DNA from: Algoriphagus aestuarii
GTDB lineage: Bacteria > Bacteroidota > Bacteroidia > Cytophagales > Cyclobacteriaceae
Direction: 5' to 3'
DNA: 64,000 bases
Assembly: GCA_017051695.1 (NCBI GenBank)
Contig: JAFIDK010000004.1
Location: forward strand, 368,498-432,497
In this document: in pieces, positions 9,956 to 18,433 of the stretch
Layout of the letters: the number at the start of each line of letters is the position of its first letter
How positions within the stretch are numbered: position 1 is the stretch's first letter
Translations under genes and position numbers: made by a program
The notes under the pieces: generated by a model
The model's input: only the letters and a program-made list of their open reading frames with translations
Databases searched by the model: none
What the model was told of the DNA's origin: nothing

Positions 9956-11029
9956 CTAAACAGCTGGTTCCTGCTGACTCAGGCAATGGAAACTACCCAA
10001 GCCCCAGATGATATCCAGTGAATCCACTCCTATAACCTTGCGGTCGGGAAAGCAATCTGTCAAAATATCCAATGCTTTTTGGTCATTTTTATCACGGAAA
10101 GTCGGTACCACCACCGCTTCATTGGCGATGTAGAAATTCGCATAGGAAGCAGGTAATCGCTGGTCTTCATAGTATTTCGCTTCTGGCATCGGCAACTCCA
10201 CAATGTTCAACTGCTTGCCATCTTCCAAACGCATTTGCTTCAATTCCTGTAGGTTCTCCTCCAGCAACAAATGGTTTTCATCCAACTTATTCTCCTCCAC
10301 CACTGTCACCACGGTATCAGCATTCACAAAGCGGGTGATGTCATCAATATGCCCATCAGTATCATCGCCCACGATCCCATCTCCTACCCAAAGGATATGA
10401 TTCACTCCGTAATAGTCACAGAGGTATTTCTCAATCTGAGACTGAATCAGATGTGGGTTTCTGTTTTCATTTAAGAGACAAGCGCGGGAAGTCAAAAGCG
10501 TTCCTTTGCCATTGAACTCAACCGAACCGCCTTCCATGACGATCCCAGGCGTAAAGCAAGGAATCCCTAAATGCTCTGCAATTCGATATGGAATCTGGTT
10601 GTCCAGATCATGCGGTGGATATTTATTCCCCCAGGCATTGTAATTCCATTTTACCAATGCTTTCTTCTCATCCGCTTTTGGATTGATAAGGAAAGCTGGT
10701 CCATGATCCCGACACCAAGCATCGTTGGTTGGGAAGAAATGGAATCGGATCTTACTAAGATCTGCTCCGGCTTTTTCCAGTTGTGCCAAAGCAAAAGCTT
10801 TCATGGCTTCATCAGCCACGCTGATGTTCACGATCTCACCTTTGGCGACGATCTTGATGAATTCGCAGTAGGCTGGATAAATCGTATGGATTTTGCCAGG
10901 CCAGGATTCCTCCTTATGTGGCCAGCTCAACCAAGTGGATGTATGGGGTGCGAATTCGGCAGGGAAATAGTATCCCAGTTCCGCGGGAGTCACGGCTCCT
11001 GTTTTCGCTAGTTCAAAAATATCTGACAT
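9956..11029 (-). CDS. aguA: Agmatine deiminase
   Basis: A peptidyl-arginine-deiminase-fold enzyme converting agmatine to N-carbamoylputrescine and ammonia in the cytosol. Motifs present: FAPHTSTWLSWPH near the N-terminus, DAWCRDHGPAF (Asp and His of the active site), EGGSVEFNGKGTLL, GDDTDGHIDDITRF, and the catalytic cysteine in GSFHCLSQQEP at about residue 349 of 357. The start MSDIF at 11029 is preferred: it lies 4 bp after the aguB stop, whereas the in-frame ATG at 11080 would overlap aguB by 47 bp. It is the second gene of an aguB-aguA unit that makes putrescine. Confidence 0.96.
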   Translation of the reverse strand: MSDIFELAKTGAVTPAELGYYFPAEFAPHTSTWLSWPHKEESWPGKIHTIYPAYCEFIKIVAKGEIVNISVADEAMKAFALAQLEKAGADLSKIRFHFFPTNDAWCRDHGPAFLINPKADEKKALVKWNYNAWGNKYPPHDLDNQIPYRIAEHLGIPCFTPGIVMEGGSVEFNGKGTLLTSRACLLNENRNPHLIQSQIEKYLCDYYGVNHILWVGDGIVGDDTDGHIDDITRFVNADTVVTVVEENKLDENHLLLEENLQELKQMRLEDGKQLNIVELPMPEAKYYEDQRLPASYANFYIANEAVVVPTFRDKNDQKALDILTDCFPDRKVIGVDSLDIIWGLGSFHCLSQQEPAV

Positions 11030-11033
11030 GGTC

Positions 11034-11909
11034 CTATTCTTCGTCGAGGAATCGTTTGGTAATCGGCTGATATGAATCAATTCTACGGTCTCTCAAGAAA
11101 GGCCAGTGCGTTCTGTATCTGTCGGAGCCCTCAAAATCAAGTTCCTCCACGTGGATTTGCTCCTCTTCGTGGCTGGCTTTGAAGATCACTCTTCCAAAAG
11201 GATTGGAAACGAAAGATCCTCCCCAGAATTTCATATCTCCTTCGATACCGCAACGGTTTACAGAAACCACCGGAATGCCATTGGCGACAGCATGGGAACG
11301 CTGAATTGTCTGCCAAGCACCGTATTGTTCTTCATTGGTCAGGCCATCCTGATCCTTGTGCCAACCGATCGCGGTAGGATACACCAAGAAATCCGCTCCT
11401 TTCAAAGCCGTAATTCTTGCTGCTTCCGGATACCACTGATCCCAGCAGATCAAGACACCGATATTCCCGAACTTGGTATTGAATACTTTATAACCAAGAT
11501 CACCAGGTGTAAAGTAAAACTTTTCAAAATAGCCCGGATCATCCGGAATATGCATTTTTCGGTACTTGCCTAGGTAAGAACCGTCTGCATCTAAGACTGC
11601 CGTGGTATTGTGGTACAAGCCTTCTGCTCTTTTCTCAAAAAGGGATGCAACGATGACTACTCCAAGTTCTTTTGCCAAAGCACCAAAGGTATCCGTAGAG
11701 GGACCTGGGATGGCTTCGGCCAACTTGAAGTTTTCATAATCTTCTACATCACAAAAATAAAGGGAACGGAACAGCTCCTGAAGGACCACCACTTGCGCGC
11801 CTTGATCTGCCGCTTTGCGAACTCCAGCAATGGTTTTTTCGAGATTTGCTGCCACATCAGCAGAACAGCTCAATTGGACCAAGCCCACTTTTACAGTTTT
11901 ATTTGCCAC
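11034..11909 (-). CDS. aguB: N-carbamoylputrescine amidase
   Basis: A 291-residue nitrilase-superfamily amidohydrolase that splits N-carbamoylputrescine into putrescine, CO2 and ammonia. The catalytic triad is visible: Glu45 in VVLQELF, Lys118 in GKYRKMHIP and Cys155 in GVLICWDQWYPEA. The IPDDPGYFEKFYFTPGD segment is typical of the AguB branch and supports this call over other nitrilase homologues. It is the first gene of the unit with aguA 4 bp downstream, and has a good Bacteroidota promoter directly upstream (11938-11968). Confidence 0.96.
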   Translation of the reverse strand: MANKTVKVGLVQLSCSADVAANLEKTIAGVRKAADQGAQVVVLQELFRSLYFCDVEDYENFKLAEAIPGPSTDTFGALAKELGVVIVASLFEKRAEGLYHNTTAVLDADGSYLGKYRKMHIPDDPGYFEKFYFTPGDLGYKVFNTKFGNIGVLICWDQWYPEAARITALKGADFLVYPTAIGWHKDQDGLTNEEQYGAWQTIQRSHAVANGIPVVSVNRCGIEGDMKFWGGSFVSNPFGRVIFKASHEEEQIHVEELDFEGSDRYRTHWPFLRDRRIDSYQPITKRFLDEE

Positions 11910-11937
11910 TATTGATCGGTTTTAAGGATTAAGGATA

Positions 11938-11968
11938 CAAAGATACTTTTGCCTGCCGCCAATCCCAA
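11938..11968 (-). promoter_or_regulatory. Bacteroidota-type promoter of aguBA
   Basis: Read on the minus strand, TTG (11966-11968) is followed after exactly 20 bp by TATCTTTG (11938-11945), a full match to TAnnTTTG. The -7 element sits about 29 bp before the aguB start codon, so the leader should be short. Confidence 0.7.
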
Positions 11969-12220
11969 ATCCAGCTTTTGAAATCGGGAAAGGTAATTGG
12001 TGAAGGATCAGAATAACGGGGAAACTTTAAAAATGATTCAAATTCTTAGTGGTGTCATTTCGATCGAAGGGAGAAACCATTCGAAAATGGCCAGAATGCC
12101 TCTGACCTATTTATTACCTGAGTATTTGATGAAATCTCTATTTCCTAACAAATAAATTCGTAGCATTTGTAAAAATGAAAAGATTGAAATTTCAAACCGA
12201 CTAGAATAAATAAAGCACAT
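11969..12220. other. Intergenic region with a repeat fragment
   Basis: No gene is visible here. At about 12052-12085 the text GTGTCATTTCGATCGAAGGG followed by AGAAACC resembles half of another short inverted repeat common between Bacteroidota genes, without its partner arm. The base composition becomes clearly AT-rich from about 12120 onward, marking the edge of the following AT-rich segment. Confidence 0.4.
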
Positions 12221-12985
12221 CTATAATTGATTTTTGAATTTTTCTGAAACTAATCGGTTTGGGTACAAAATAATTTCTTTTTGCATTCTTTCAATTATTG
12301 GAATAAGCTCATTTAAAAAAGTATTATTATTAAAATTTTCAGAATAAAGTTGTCGAATATAACCATTTAAAATATCAACTCGGATATTATATCTTTCTGG
12401 TTCTCGAGTCTTAACACTTCCTTTTTCATAGGTTGTTCCTTCTATTAATTGAGTCAAAACCAAATCTTCAAAAAAATGATAATTGAATGAAATCAAAGAT
12501 TCAATCTTAGGACTTAACTGATTTAATAAATTAATTAATTGATCATCTTCTAAAAATGTCAAAATTGATCTTATTTTTTTTAATGAACTTGTTAAAAGTT
12601 GATGATTATTATAGATCCTCCTATAAAAAACTTCCACAATATGATCCTTATCGAAAGCAGAAAAATGAACACTACTATTCGGCCCCATATTATACCAATG
12701 TATTTCTATTTCAGTTGGGACCTCAAGTTTTGTTTCGAAATAGTGAATTCTTGAAAAGGTTATTTTTTTTACAATTTTATCCAAAGATTCTAGTTCAAAG
12801 TATAAATCTGAACGATTCTTAAAAAAATCTTCTAATTGAATTTTTTTTAGATGCTGTTCTAAAAACTTCTTAGCTAGCTTGTATCCTAAAAAAACAACAA
12901 TAAAAGATCCTATTGAAGCAATAGCAGTTATTAAAGCAAGCCATGTTTCCATTATTTGATAAATTTCATTCCAGCGTTCATGCAT
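12221..12985 (-). CDS. Unrecognised membrane-anchored protein
   Basis: I do not recognise this protein. It has 254 residues from the start at 12985 (MHERWNEIYQIMETW), one clear membrane segment near residues 13-35 (LALITAIASIGSFIVVFLGY), then a hydrophilic, charged, probably helical cytosolic part. The ATG at 12985 lies 4 bp after the stop of the upstream gene; an in-frame ATG at 13021 would give a 32-bp overlap. Codons are strongly A/T-ending, unlike the genes on either side, which suggests recent acquisition. The pair stands alone between repeats. Confidence 0.7.
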   Translation of the reverse strand: MHERWNEIYQIMETWLALITAIASIGSFIVVFLGYKLAKKFLEQHLKKIQLEDFFKNRSDLYFELESLDKIVKKITFSRIHYFETKLEVPTEIEIHWYNMGPNSSVHFSAFDKDHIVEVFYRRIYNNHQLLTSSLKKIRSILTFLEDDQLINLLNQLSPKIESLISFNYHFFEDLVLTQLIEGTTYEKGSVKTREPERYNIRVDILNGYIRQLYSENFNNNTFLNELIPIIERMQKEIILYPNRLVSEKFKNQL

Positions 12986-12989
12986 ATAT

Positions 12990-13496
12990 TTATTCAATCT
13001 CCTTGAAATAATCTTCAACAAATTGCCTAGTCAAAGAAATCAAAGTTTCTTTTATAGCCATATATTTTGAACTACCAGCAACTCCACTATATCCTTTTTG
13101 GTAAACATAGAAATACTCTAAATAAAATTCATCATTTTCCGTAATCTCTTGTAGAAGCACATTTTTTTTAATTAATCCGTACCCCTCAGCAACACTCACT
13201 GTAACTTTTGAGGAATAAGATATTAATCCCCCATCTAGAATTAGGCCTTCAACAGTAAATACTAATGATATGTTTGTAAATGGGTCATTTGTAATTTCAA
13301 AACCATTCGACCTTAGTAATTGCTTTATTTCAGCAGTAACCCCATCCTCGTCAAAGCCTAACTTAGTTCCAATCTTTTCAAGATCACTCATAAGAACCAT
13401 AATGCGAACTGGTCGATTCTCTAGAATTTTTAAATTCTGAGTTTTCCCTGTATGGCTTACAATTAATAAGACACATAAGAACAATAGATTTTTCAC
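12990..13496 (-). CDS. Unrecognised secreted protein
   Basis: A 168-residue protein of unknown family. It begins with a cleavable signal peptide (MKNLLFLCVLLIVSHTGKTQ), so the mature part is probably periplasmic. The mature part is mixed alpha/beta, with VRIMVLMSDLEKIGTKLGFDEDG near the start and a C-terminal helix (AIKETLISLTRQFVEDYF). It shares its AT-rich codon use with the downstream membrane protein and is only 4 bp from that gene's chosen start, so the two form a unit. No function is assigned. Confidence 0.72.
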   Translation of the reverse strand: MKNLLFLCVLLIVSHTGKTQNLKILENRPVRIMVLMSDLEKIGTKLGFDEDGVTAEIKQLLRSNGFEITNDPFTNISLVFTVEGLILDGGLISYSSKVTVSVAEGYGLIKKNVLLQEITENDEFYLEYFYVYQKGYSGVAGSSKYMAIKETLISLTRQFVEDYFKEIE

Positions 13497-13866
13497 AACA
13501 TTTAATTTTAAAATTTTCCTTTATCCTCAATTCAAACCTAGAATATTAAGTTACCACGACTTCTTAAACTTCCCTATTCTATTCCTCTTTATTCGGCTTC
13601 CATATCCCTCGAAGCAATTCATCCAAAATTTAGCATAGACCTAGAATAGAATTTCACAAATGATCCACTACCCTTCTATCGTTTGATTTTTAATCTTCAC
13701 CTTTCCAGTTTATTAAAGATTTAATAAAACTTAGCCTATTTCCCTTCATCAATATAAGCAATAGCACTCAAACTAACTTCTCTAGTTGATGACCCTTAAA
13801 TTTGCTTGCATCTACCCTTTCCCATTTTCCAAAATTCCCAATCCACCCTCCAATTATCTCCGGAAA
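13497..13866. other. AT-rich intergenic region, no gene seen
   Basis: About 370 bp of AT-rich sequence with stop codons in all frames and no tRNA-like fold. It should contain the promoter of the two-gene unit read leftward, but no TAnnTTTG element stands out. The first bases of an unconvincing short + frame (from 13806) lie here; that frame is produced by the tandem array that follows. Confidence 0.4.
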
Positions 13867-14140
13867 GTGATAAACACTTAACTTTTACTCCTAAAGAATC
13901 AATGGAGAGTGGTCATTACTATAATTTTACTCCTAAAGACTCAAGGGAAAGTGTTGAACTGATTAATTATGATCTCAAAGGCTCTCAGGAATGTCTTGAA
14001 CACATTAATTATAGCCTCAAAGACTCTCCGGAATATGTTGAACACATTAATTATCGTCTCAAAGACTTTCAGGAATGTCTTGAACACATTAATTAATGTC
14101 TTTAGGACTCTACGGAGAGTGTTGAACACTATAATTTCCG
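13867..14140. repeat. 42-bp tandem repeat array, about 6.5 units
   Basis: The core TTGAAC occurs at 13954, 13996, 14038, 14080 and 14122, exactly 42 bp apart, and two diverged units precede them at 13867 and 13909. Each unit has the form TTGAACACATTAATTAT, then CTCAAAGACTCTC, then GGAA. The period is a multiple of three, so open frames arise on both strands (14-residue periodic peptides such as EHINYSLKDSPEYV), but these lack start signals and family resemblance and are treated as artefacts. Confidence 0.88.
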
Positions 14141-14142
14141 CA

Positions 14143-14184
14143 GTTCAGGATTACTCCCGACAATTGTCGGGAGTAATCCTGAAC
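14143..14184. repeat. Perfect 42-bp palindrome
   Basis: Two 21-bp arms with no spacer: GTTCAGGATTACTCCCGACA and one more A, then the exact reverse complement, with the centre between 14163 and 14164. It directly follows the last unit of the 42-bp tandem array. It could extrude as a cruciform or form a strong RNA hairpin downstream of the GH130 gene, but it has no T-run in that orientation. Confidence 0.92.
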
Positions 14185-14247
14185 CAAATTTAGAAGATTG
14201 TAAATCTTTTGATAAAGCTTCGAGATTACAAATCTCGAAGAGCAGAA
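14185..14247. repeat. Dispersed double-hairpin repeat, copy 1
   Basis: Contains AAGATTGTAAATCTT (6-bp stem, 3-nt loop), GATAAAGCTT, then CGAGATTACAAATCTCG (7-bp stem, 3-nt loop) and AAGAGCAG. The same order of elements recurs at 15473-15535. It lies just downstream of the GH130 gene. Confidence 0.8.
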
Positions 14248-14267
14248 GCTATTGTATTAGAAAACCC

Positions 14268-15371
14268 TTACTTCTCCGGATCCCAAGAAACCACTCCAAC
14301 CATACTATCGGCAGTTCCATAATACAGAAACCACTGGTTCTGGAAGTAAACCAAACCTTCTAAAAAGGTGGTCCCCTCAGGATATTGTCCTGATTTTTCG
14401 AACGGCAAGGTGGGTTGGATAAAAGGTTCTTCCACCCTATCTAAAAGCTTCCAAGGTTCGCTTGCAGAAAAAAGAGCCTGACCACCGGTATAGACACGAT
14501 TTCCAAGATTTTTCACACCTACCTGTTGAGAATTTCCTGCATTGTAAAGCACCACAATTCCATCTTTCATCAGGACTGGCGGTGGGCCAGCTTCCACCAA
14601 CCAAGAATCGAAATATCCTGGTCTCGGACTCAAAACAGGAACACGGTTTCCTTCATGATTCTCCACAGGCTGCCAGTGGATCAGATCCTCGGATGTGGCT
14701 AACCAGATATGTGGTACTCCATAATACATCCAATATTTCCCATCTATTTTGGCGGCGGTAAGTTTGCCGTCTTTTATTTCTGTGACAATGGCTCCCGATT
14801 TTGATTCGGTAGAGTGGTATTCCCCGTCTTTCCAATCCTTAAAAATAGGTCCATGCTTTTCCCAGGTTCGGAGATCTCTGGAAGTGGCCACGGCAAGCCT
14901 CGGAACATCCCTGTTCCACTGGGTATAGGTCAAAACAAACAAGCCATCTGCTGTTTCAACGATTCGTGGATCCTCCGTGCCTCCTGTCCATTCAAATTCC
15001 TTTTGATTGTCCTCTTTAGGGTAAAAGATAGGTTCAGACTCCCGTTTGAAAGTCAAACCATCAGAGGAGGAAGCCAAACCAATTCTCGAAGTATGTCCAC
15101 CTATCTCTTTTTCACCTAGTTTCTCTTCGGCTCGATAGAGCACAATTATTTGATTGCCTTTCACCACAGCTGCTGGATTAAAAGTTGCCATAGACTCCCA
15201 AGCAACGGTTTTACCAGTCATGGGATCTTGAAAAGTGGTGTTAGCCTGAGGCGCGATAATAGGTTTTGCATCTTCAGGTCTGACAAAAGGCCCAAGCATC
15301 CAAGGCTTTTGCTGCGCCTGCAGGGATAAAAAAGAAAACAAAAGCAGATTGAATGAAATTAATTTCTTCAT
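14268..15371 (-). CDS. Secreted GH130-like glycosidase or mannoside phosphorylase
   Basis: From MKKLISFNLLLFSFLSLQAQ (signal peptide) the protein has 367 residues with a five-bladed beta-propeller pattern. GGTEDPRIV near residue 129 and VEAGPPPVL near 259 match the conserved EDPR and acid-containing motifs of glycoside hydrolase family 130, which acts on beta-mannosides by phosphorolysis or hydrolysis. A periplasmic location argues for hydrolysis, since phosphorolysis needs cytosolic phosphate. Start 15371 is preferred over the in-frame ATG at 15416, which would precede the signal peptide. The closely similar GH43/GH32 propellers are the alternative. Confidence 0.82.
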   Translation of the reverse strand: MKKLISFNLLLFSFLSLQAQQKPWMLGPFVRPEDAKPIIAPQANTTFQDPMTGKTVAWESMATFNPAAVVKGNQIIVLYRAEEKLGEKEIGGHTSRIGLASSSDGLTFKRESEPIFYPKEDNQKEFEWTGGTEDPRIVETADGLFVLTYTQWNRDVPRLAVATSRDLRTWEKHGPIFKDWKDGEYHSTESKSGAIVTEIKDGKLTAAKIDGKYWMYYGVPHIWLATSEDLIHWQPVENHEGNRVPVLSPRPGYFDSWLVEAGPPPVLMKDGIVVLYNAGNSQQVGVKNLGNRVYTGGQALFSASEPWKLLDRVEEPFIQPTLPFEKSGQYPEGTTFLEGLVYFQNQWFLYYGTADSMVGVVSWDPEK

Positions 15372-15472
15372 GATTTTGGGTTTGACTGTTCTAAGATAGA
15401 TTCCGCTGTTCAGCATTTGTAATGCCGAACCAATTTCATAGGATTTTCAATCCCAGTAAAAATAGAAATTAC

Positions 15473-15535
15473 CAAATTTAGAAGATTGTAAATCTTCAGA
15501 TAAAGCTTCGAGATTGCAAATCTAGAAGAGCAGGT
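15473..15535. repeat. Dispersed double-hairpin repeat, copy 2
   Basis: TTTAGAAGATTGTAAATCTT, GATAAAGCTTCGAGATT and AAATCTAGAAGAGCAG repeat the copy at 14185 with a few substitutions (second stem partly broken by CTAG). Copies 1 and 2 flank the GH130 gene in direct orientation. The following 50 bp (TTTATTCCTAAACACTCAAC) resembles units of the 42-bp array, so a larger block may have been duplicated. Confidence 0.75.
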
Positions 15536-15887
15536 TCTCGGAGTATGAAATTTTATTCCTAAACACTCAACATTCACTCTCTGAGTATAAAAACTGAAAA
15601 TAACAGCGGTTTCTTGGTTATTGGTTCGTTGATATAAGAAACTTAGAACCTTTTATCGACTTACAAAAGCTCAACCCCTTCAGGCTTGTTAATCCTCCTA
15701 CAATCTTCAACACCTCCGGTTTTAGCAGAGGTTATTAAATAATTAGACCTCCTTCGGGGTCTCGCCTGGTCATCAAACTTTGAATTTGATCAGTGGTCCT
15801 GAAGGGATCTCAGTTCTATTTAACCTAGGGCCTACCCCTGAGATTAAAGATAAACCTCTTATTAAAGCCAGCTGATTTTCCCAAAAA
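15536..15887. other. Intergenic region, no convincing gene
   Basis: About 350 bp without a credible gene. It contains small repeated-looking segments rich in CCTTC and GGGG (15715-15830: ACCTCCTTCGGGGTCTCG, GGTCCTGAAGGGATCTC), likely remnants of intergenic repeats. A 66-codon frame on the minus strand (15773-15973) has no family resemblance and crosses a regulatory palindrome. Confidence 0.4.
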
Positions 15888-15979
15888 CGGACAAAATTGT
15901 CCGATGAAATTTTTGATAAAATCCAAAAAACCTTCCTGAATGCCTCCAAAGCTGATTTTAGGAAGGCATACAATTTGGA
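15888..15979 (+). promoter_or_regulatory. Possible sigma-54 promoter with enhancer palindrome
   Basis: CGGACAAAATTGTCCG at 15888-15903 is a perfect palindrome. About 65 bp downstream, AAGGCATACAATTTGGA (15963-15979) has GGCA and TTG with the 12-bp register of -24/-12 sigma-54 promoters, but GG replaces the normally invariant GC at -12. The predicted start near 15990 would place the palindrome at about -95, the usual place for an NtrC-type activator site, and 44 bp before the permease start. Inference only. Confidence 0.4.
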
Positions 15980-16033
15980 ATTTGCATGGCTCCAAAAGAA
16001 GAAAAATCTATATTTCTCGAATTTGAAATTTCT

Positions 16034-18388
16034 ATGTGGAAGAATTACTTAAAAACATCTTTTAGAAACTTAAAAAGGCATAGAGTCTACACCTTGATCA
16101 ATATTCTCGGGCTGACTTCAGGTATTGTTGCCAGTATTTTTATTTTCCTATGGATCCTGGATGAAGTCTCTTTTGATCAATTTCATACAAATGGAGACCG
16201 GATCTATAGCGTCATGGTCAATAGCACCAGGCCTGATGGAACTATTGACACCTATATTGCAAATCCTTCCCGGATAAAAGAGACTCTTGTCAATGAAATC
16301 CCGGAAATCCAATTGGCCACCCAATACAGTTTTGAAACGTCGCACTTGGTGAAATACAAGGAGGAAGGCTATAATGAGACTGGCCTGTATGCAGATTCCA
16401 ATTTTTTCAACTTGTTTAGTTTTCCCTTGGTCAAGGGTAGTATTCTCTCTTCACAGAAGAACACAAATACTGTTTTTATTTCTGAAAACCTCTCCCAAAA
16501 ACTTTTTCATGGAGAAGACCCACTGGGAAAAACCGTTCACTTGGGACAAGATCAGGAAATGATGGTTACTGGGGTTTTCGCGACTATACCAGACAATTCT
16601 TCTTTGCAATTTGATTTCGTGGCACCATTTGAGCTCTACTTACAGCAAAATCCATGGATGCAAAACTGGGCCAGCGGTGCTTCGAGGACTACCGTTTTGT
16701 TGAATGAAAATGCGGAAAATCCATCCGATAAAATCGCCAACCTGATTCAGAAAAACTGTTCAGACTGTACCAGCCAACCTTTTCTATTCCCTTATCATCA
16801 ACTCCGTCTTCGGGGGGAATTTGAAAATGGGGTCTCTGTGGGAGGAAAAATCCAACAGATCTACTTATTTGGAACGATAGCCATGCTGATTCTGGTGATG
16901 GCCTGCATCAATTTCATCAATCTTGCCACGGCTAGGTCCGGTTCGAGAGGCCGTGAAGTAGGAATCCGAAAATCCATCGGAGCCAATAAATCCGAATTGG
17001 TCTTTCAATTTATCACCGAATCCATGTTGTTATCCTGGATTGCCATGTTTTTTGCTTTGATTTTGGTCCAGTTACTCCTACCCTTTTTTAACCAACTTAC
17101 AGAAAAAACACTTCGACTGGACCTGGCAAACCCTGTTTTTCTCCTTGGGTTAATCGCAATCAGTGTCCTCACTGGCTTGTTTTCTGGTACGTATCCTGCT
17201 TTTATTCTGTCAAAATTCAATCCGATCACTGTTCTCAAAGGAGACAACCGTTCTCTTCTCAAAGGGCAGGGATTGCGGAGAATTCTGGTAATTACCCAAT
17301 TTGCCACTTCGGCTATTCTGATAGTCAGCAGCATTGCCATATACAAACAGATCAGTTTTATCAGTGAGAGAAACCTGGGTTTTAACAAAGAAAACATCAT
17401 TCTGATAGATCAAAATGAAGGCATTGTCAAAAACTACGATGGGATTAAAAATGAATTACTTCAACTATCCGGAGTAGAAAACATTGCTTTTGGTGGCAAC
17501 AGTATATTTTCGGTGCCCATTACTACGAATGATCCAGTTTGGACCGGGAAATCTGATCGATCAGATATCTTTTTTAAGATTTTCCGTTGTGATCAGGAAT
17601 TTATTCCAACTCTAAACATTCCATTGAGCAAAGGCAGAAATTTCCTTGGCTCCCAAGATGCCTCTAATTACATCATCAACAGGAAAGCTGCCGAGGCAAT
17701 GGGATTAGACATGGAAACTGCCGTGGGTACTGAGCTGGAAATGTGGAATGGCAAAGGGCAGATTATCGGGGTGACAGAAGACTTTCACAATGACAATTTG
17801 AAATTTGATATCGAACCCATGATCTTTATGTATTCAGAAAATCTGGGTTCTCATTATTTCATCAAATTATCAGATCAAGCCGCTACGATGGCTTCCATCG
17901 ATCAGGTCAAAGGGATTTTTAGACAATACAACCCAGACTATCCTTTTGAATTTTCTTTCTTGGAGGAGGTTTTTGAAAAAGAGTATCAGAGTGAACAAGT
18001 GACCGGCAAACTGGCACTTTCTTTTACCTTGATCGCCATTTTGATTTCCGGTCTGGGATTATTCGGTCTGGCTTCTTTCACTGCCGAAAGAAGAACCAAA
18101 GAAATCGGTATCAGAAAAGTGCTTGGAGCCTCTTCCCAAAGTCTTTCCCTGTTGCTTTGTAGCGATTTTGCGGTCTTGGTACTTGTCAGTTTGATGATTG
18201 GATTTCCTGTCGCTTGGTATATTATCGGTCAGTTTCTATCCTCCTTCACGTTCCATATAGAAATCAGCTGGACACTCTTCTTCTTTACCGCGGTACTGAT
18301 GCTTGGACTCACGTTCCTTTCAGTAGGTTATCATGCGATCAAAGCCGCCTGGACAAATCCGGTTAATTCTCTCCAAAATGATGAGTAG
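16034..18388 (+). CDS. FtsX/MacB-type ABC transporter permease
   Basis: A 784-residue inner-membrane protein starting MWKNYLKTSFRNLKRHRVYTLINILGL, the standard opening of this Bacteroidota permease family; the ATG at 15986 would add an atypical leader. The layout is TM1 near residues 20-42, a large periplasmic MacB-type domain, three TMs (about 275-410), then a second copy of the module: a TM near 415-440, a periplasmic domain, and three TMs near 660-775 including LGLFGLASFTAERRTKEIGIRKVLGAS. Such proteins work with a separate ATPase in mechanotransmission or export, but no ATPase gene is adjacent. The substrate is unknown. Confidence 0.92.
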   Translation: MWKNYLKTSFRNLKRHRVYTLINILGLTSGIVASIFIFLWILDEVSFDQFHTNGDRIYSVMVNSTRPDGTIDTYIANPSRIKETLVNEIPEIQLATQYSFETSHLVKYKEEGYNETGLYADSNFFNLFSFPLVKGSILSSQKNTNTVFISENLSQKLFHGEDPLGKTVHLGQDQEMMVTGVFATIPDNSSLQFDFVAPFELYLQQNPWMQNWASGASRTTVLLNENAENPSDKIANLIQKNCSDCTSQPFLFPYHQLRLRGEFENGVSVGGKIQQIYLFGTIAMLILVMACINFINLATARSGSRGREVGIRKSIGANKSELVFQFITESMLLSWIAMFFALILVQLLLPFFNQLTEKTLRLDLANPVFLLGLIAISVLTGLFSGTYPAFILSKFNPITVLKGDNRSLLKGQGLRRILVITQFATSAILIVSSIAIYKQISFISERNLGFNKENIILIDQNEGIVKNYDGIKNELLQLSGVENIAFGGNSIFSVPITTNDPVWTGKSDRSDIFFKIFRCDQEFIPTLNIPLSKGRNFLGSQDASNYIINRKAAEAMGLDMETAVGTELEMWNGKGQIIGVTEDFHNDNLKFDIEPMIFMYSENLGSHYFIKLSDQAATMASIDQVKGIFRQYNPDYPFEFSFLEEVFEKEYQSEQVTGKLALSFTLIAILISGLGLFGLASFTAERRTKEIGIRKVLGASSQSLSLLLCSDFAVLVLVSLMIGFPVAWYIIGQFLSSFTFHIEISWTLFFFTAVLMLGLTFLSVGYHAIKAAWTNPVNSLQNDE

Positions 18389-18433
18389 GAGTATAAAAAA
18401 CCTATCCAAACAAAGTTAAATCACCAATGACAA

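Noticed and set aside
13806-14129. Open frames on both strands (96 codons + and 62 codons -) with periodic 14-residue motifs
   Set aside because: They arise from the 42-bp tandem array, whose period is a multiple of three; there are no start signals, no family resemblance and both strands are equally open.
13867-14140. Tandem array as a CRISPR
   Set aside because: The units are contiguous with no unique spacers, and no cas genes are in the window.
15773-15973. 66-codon frame on the minus strand upstream of the permease
   Set aside because: No family resemblance, and it crosses the palindrome and probable promoter of the permease gene.
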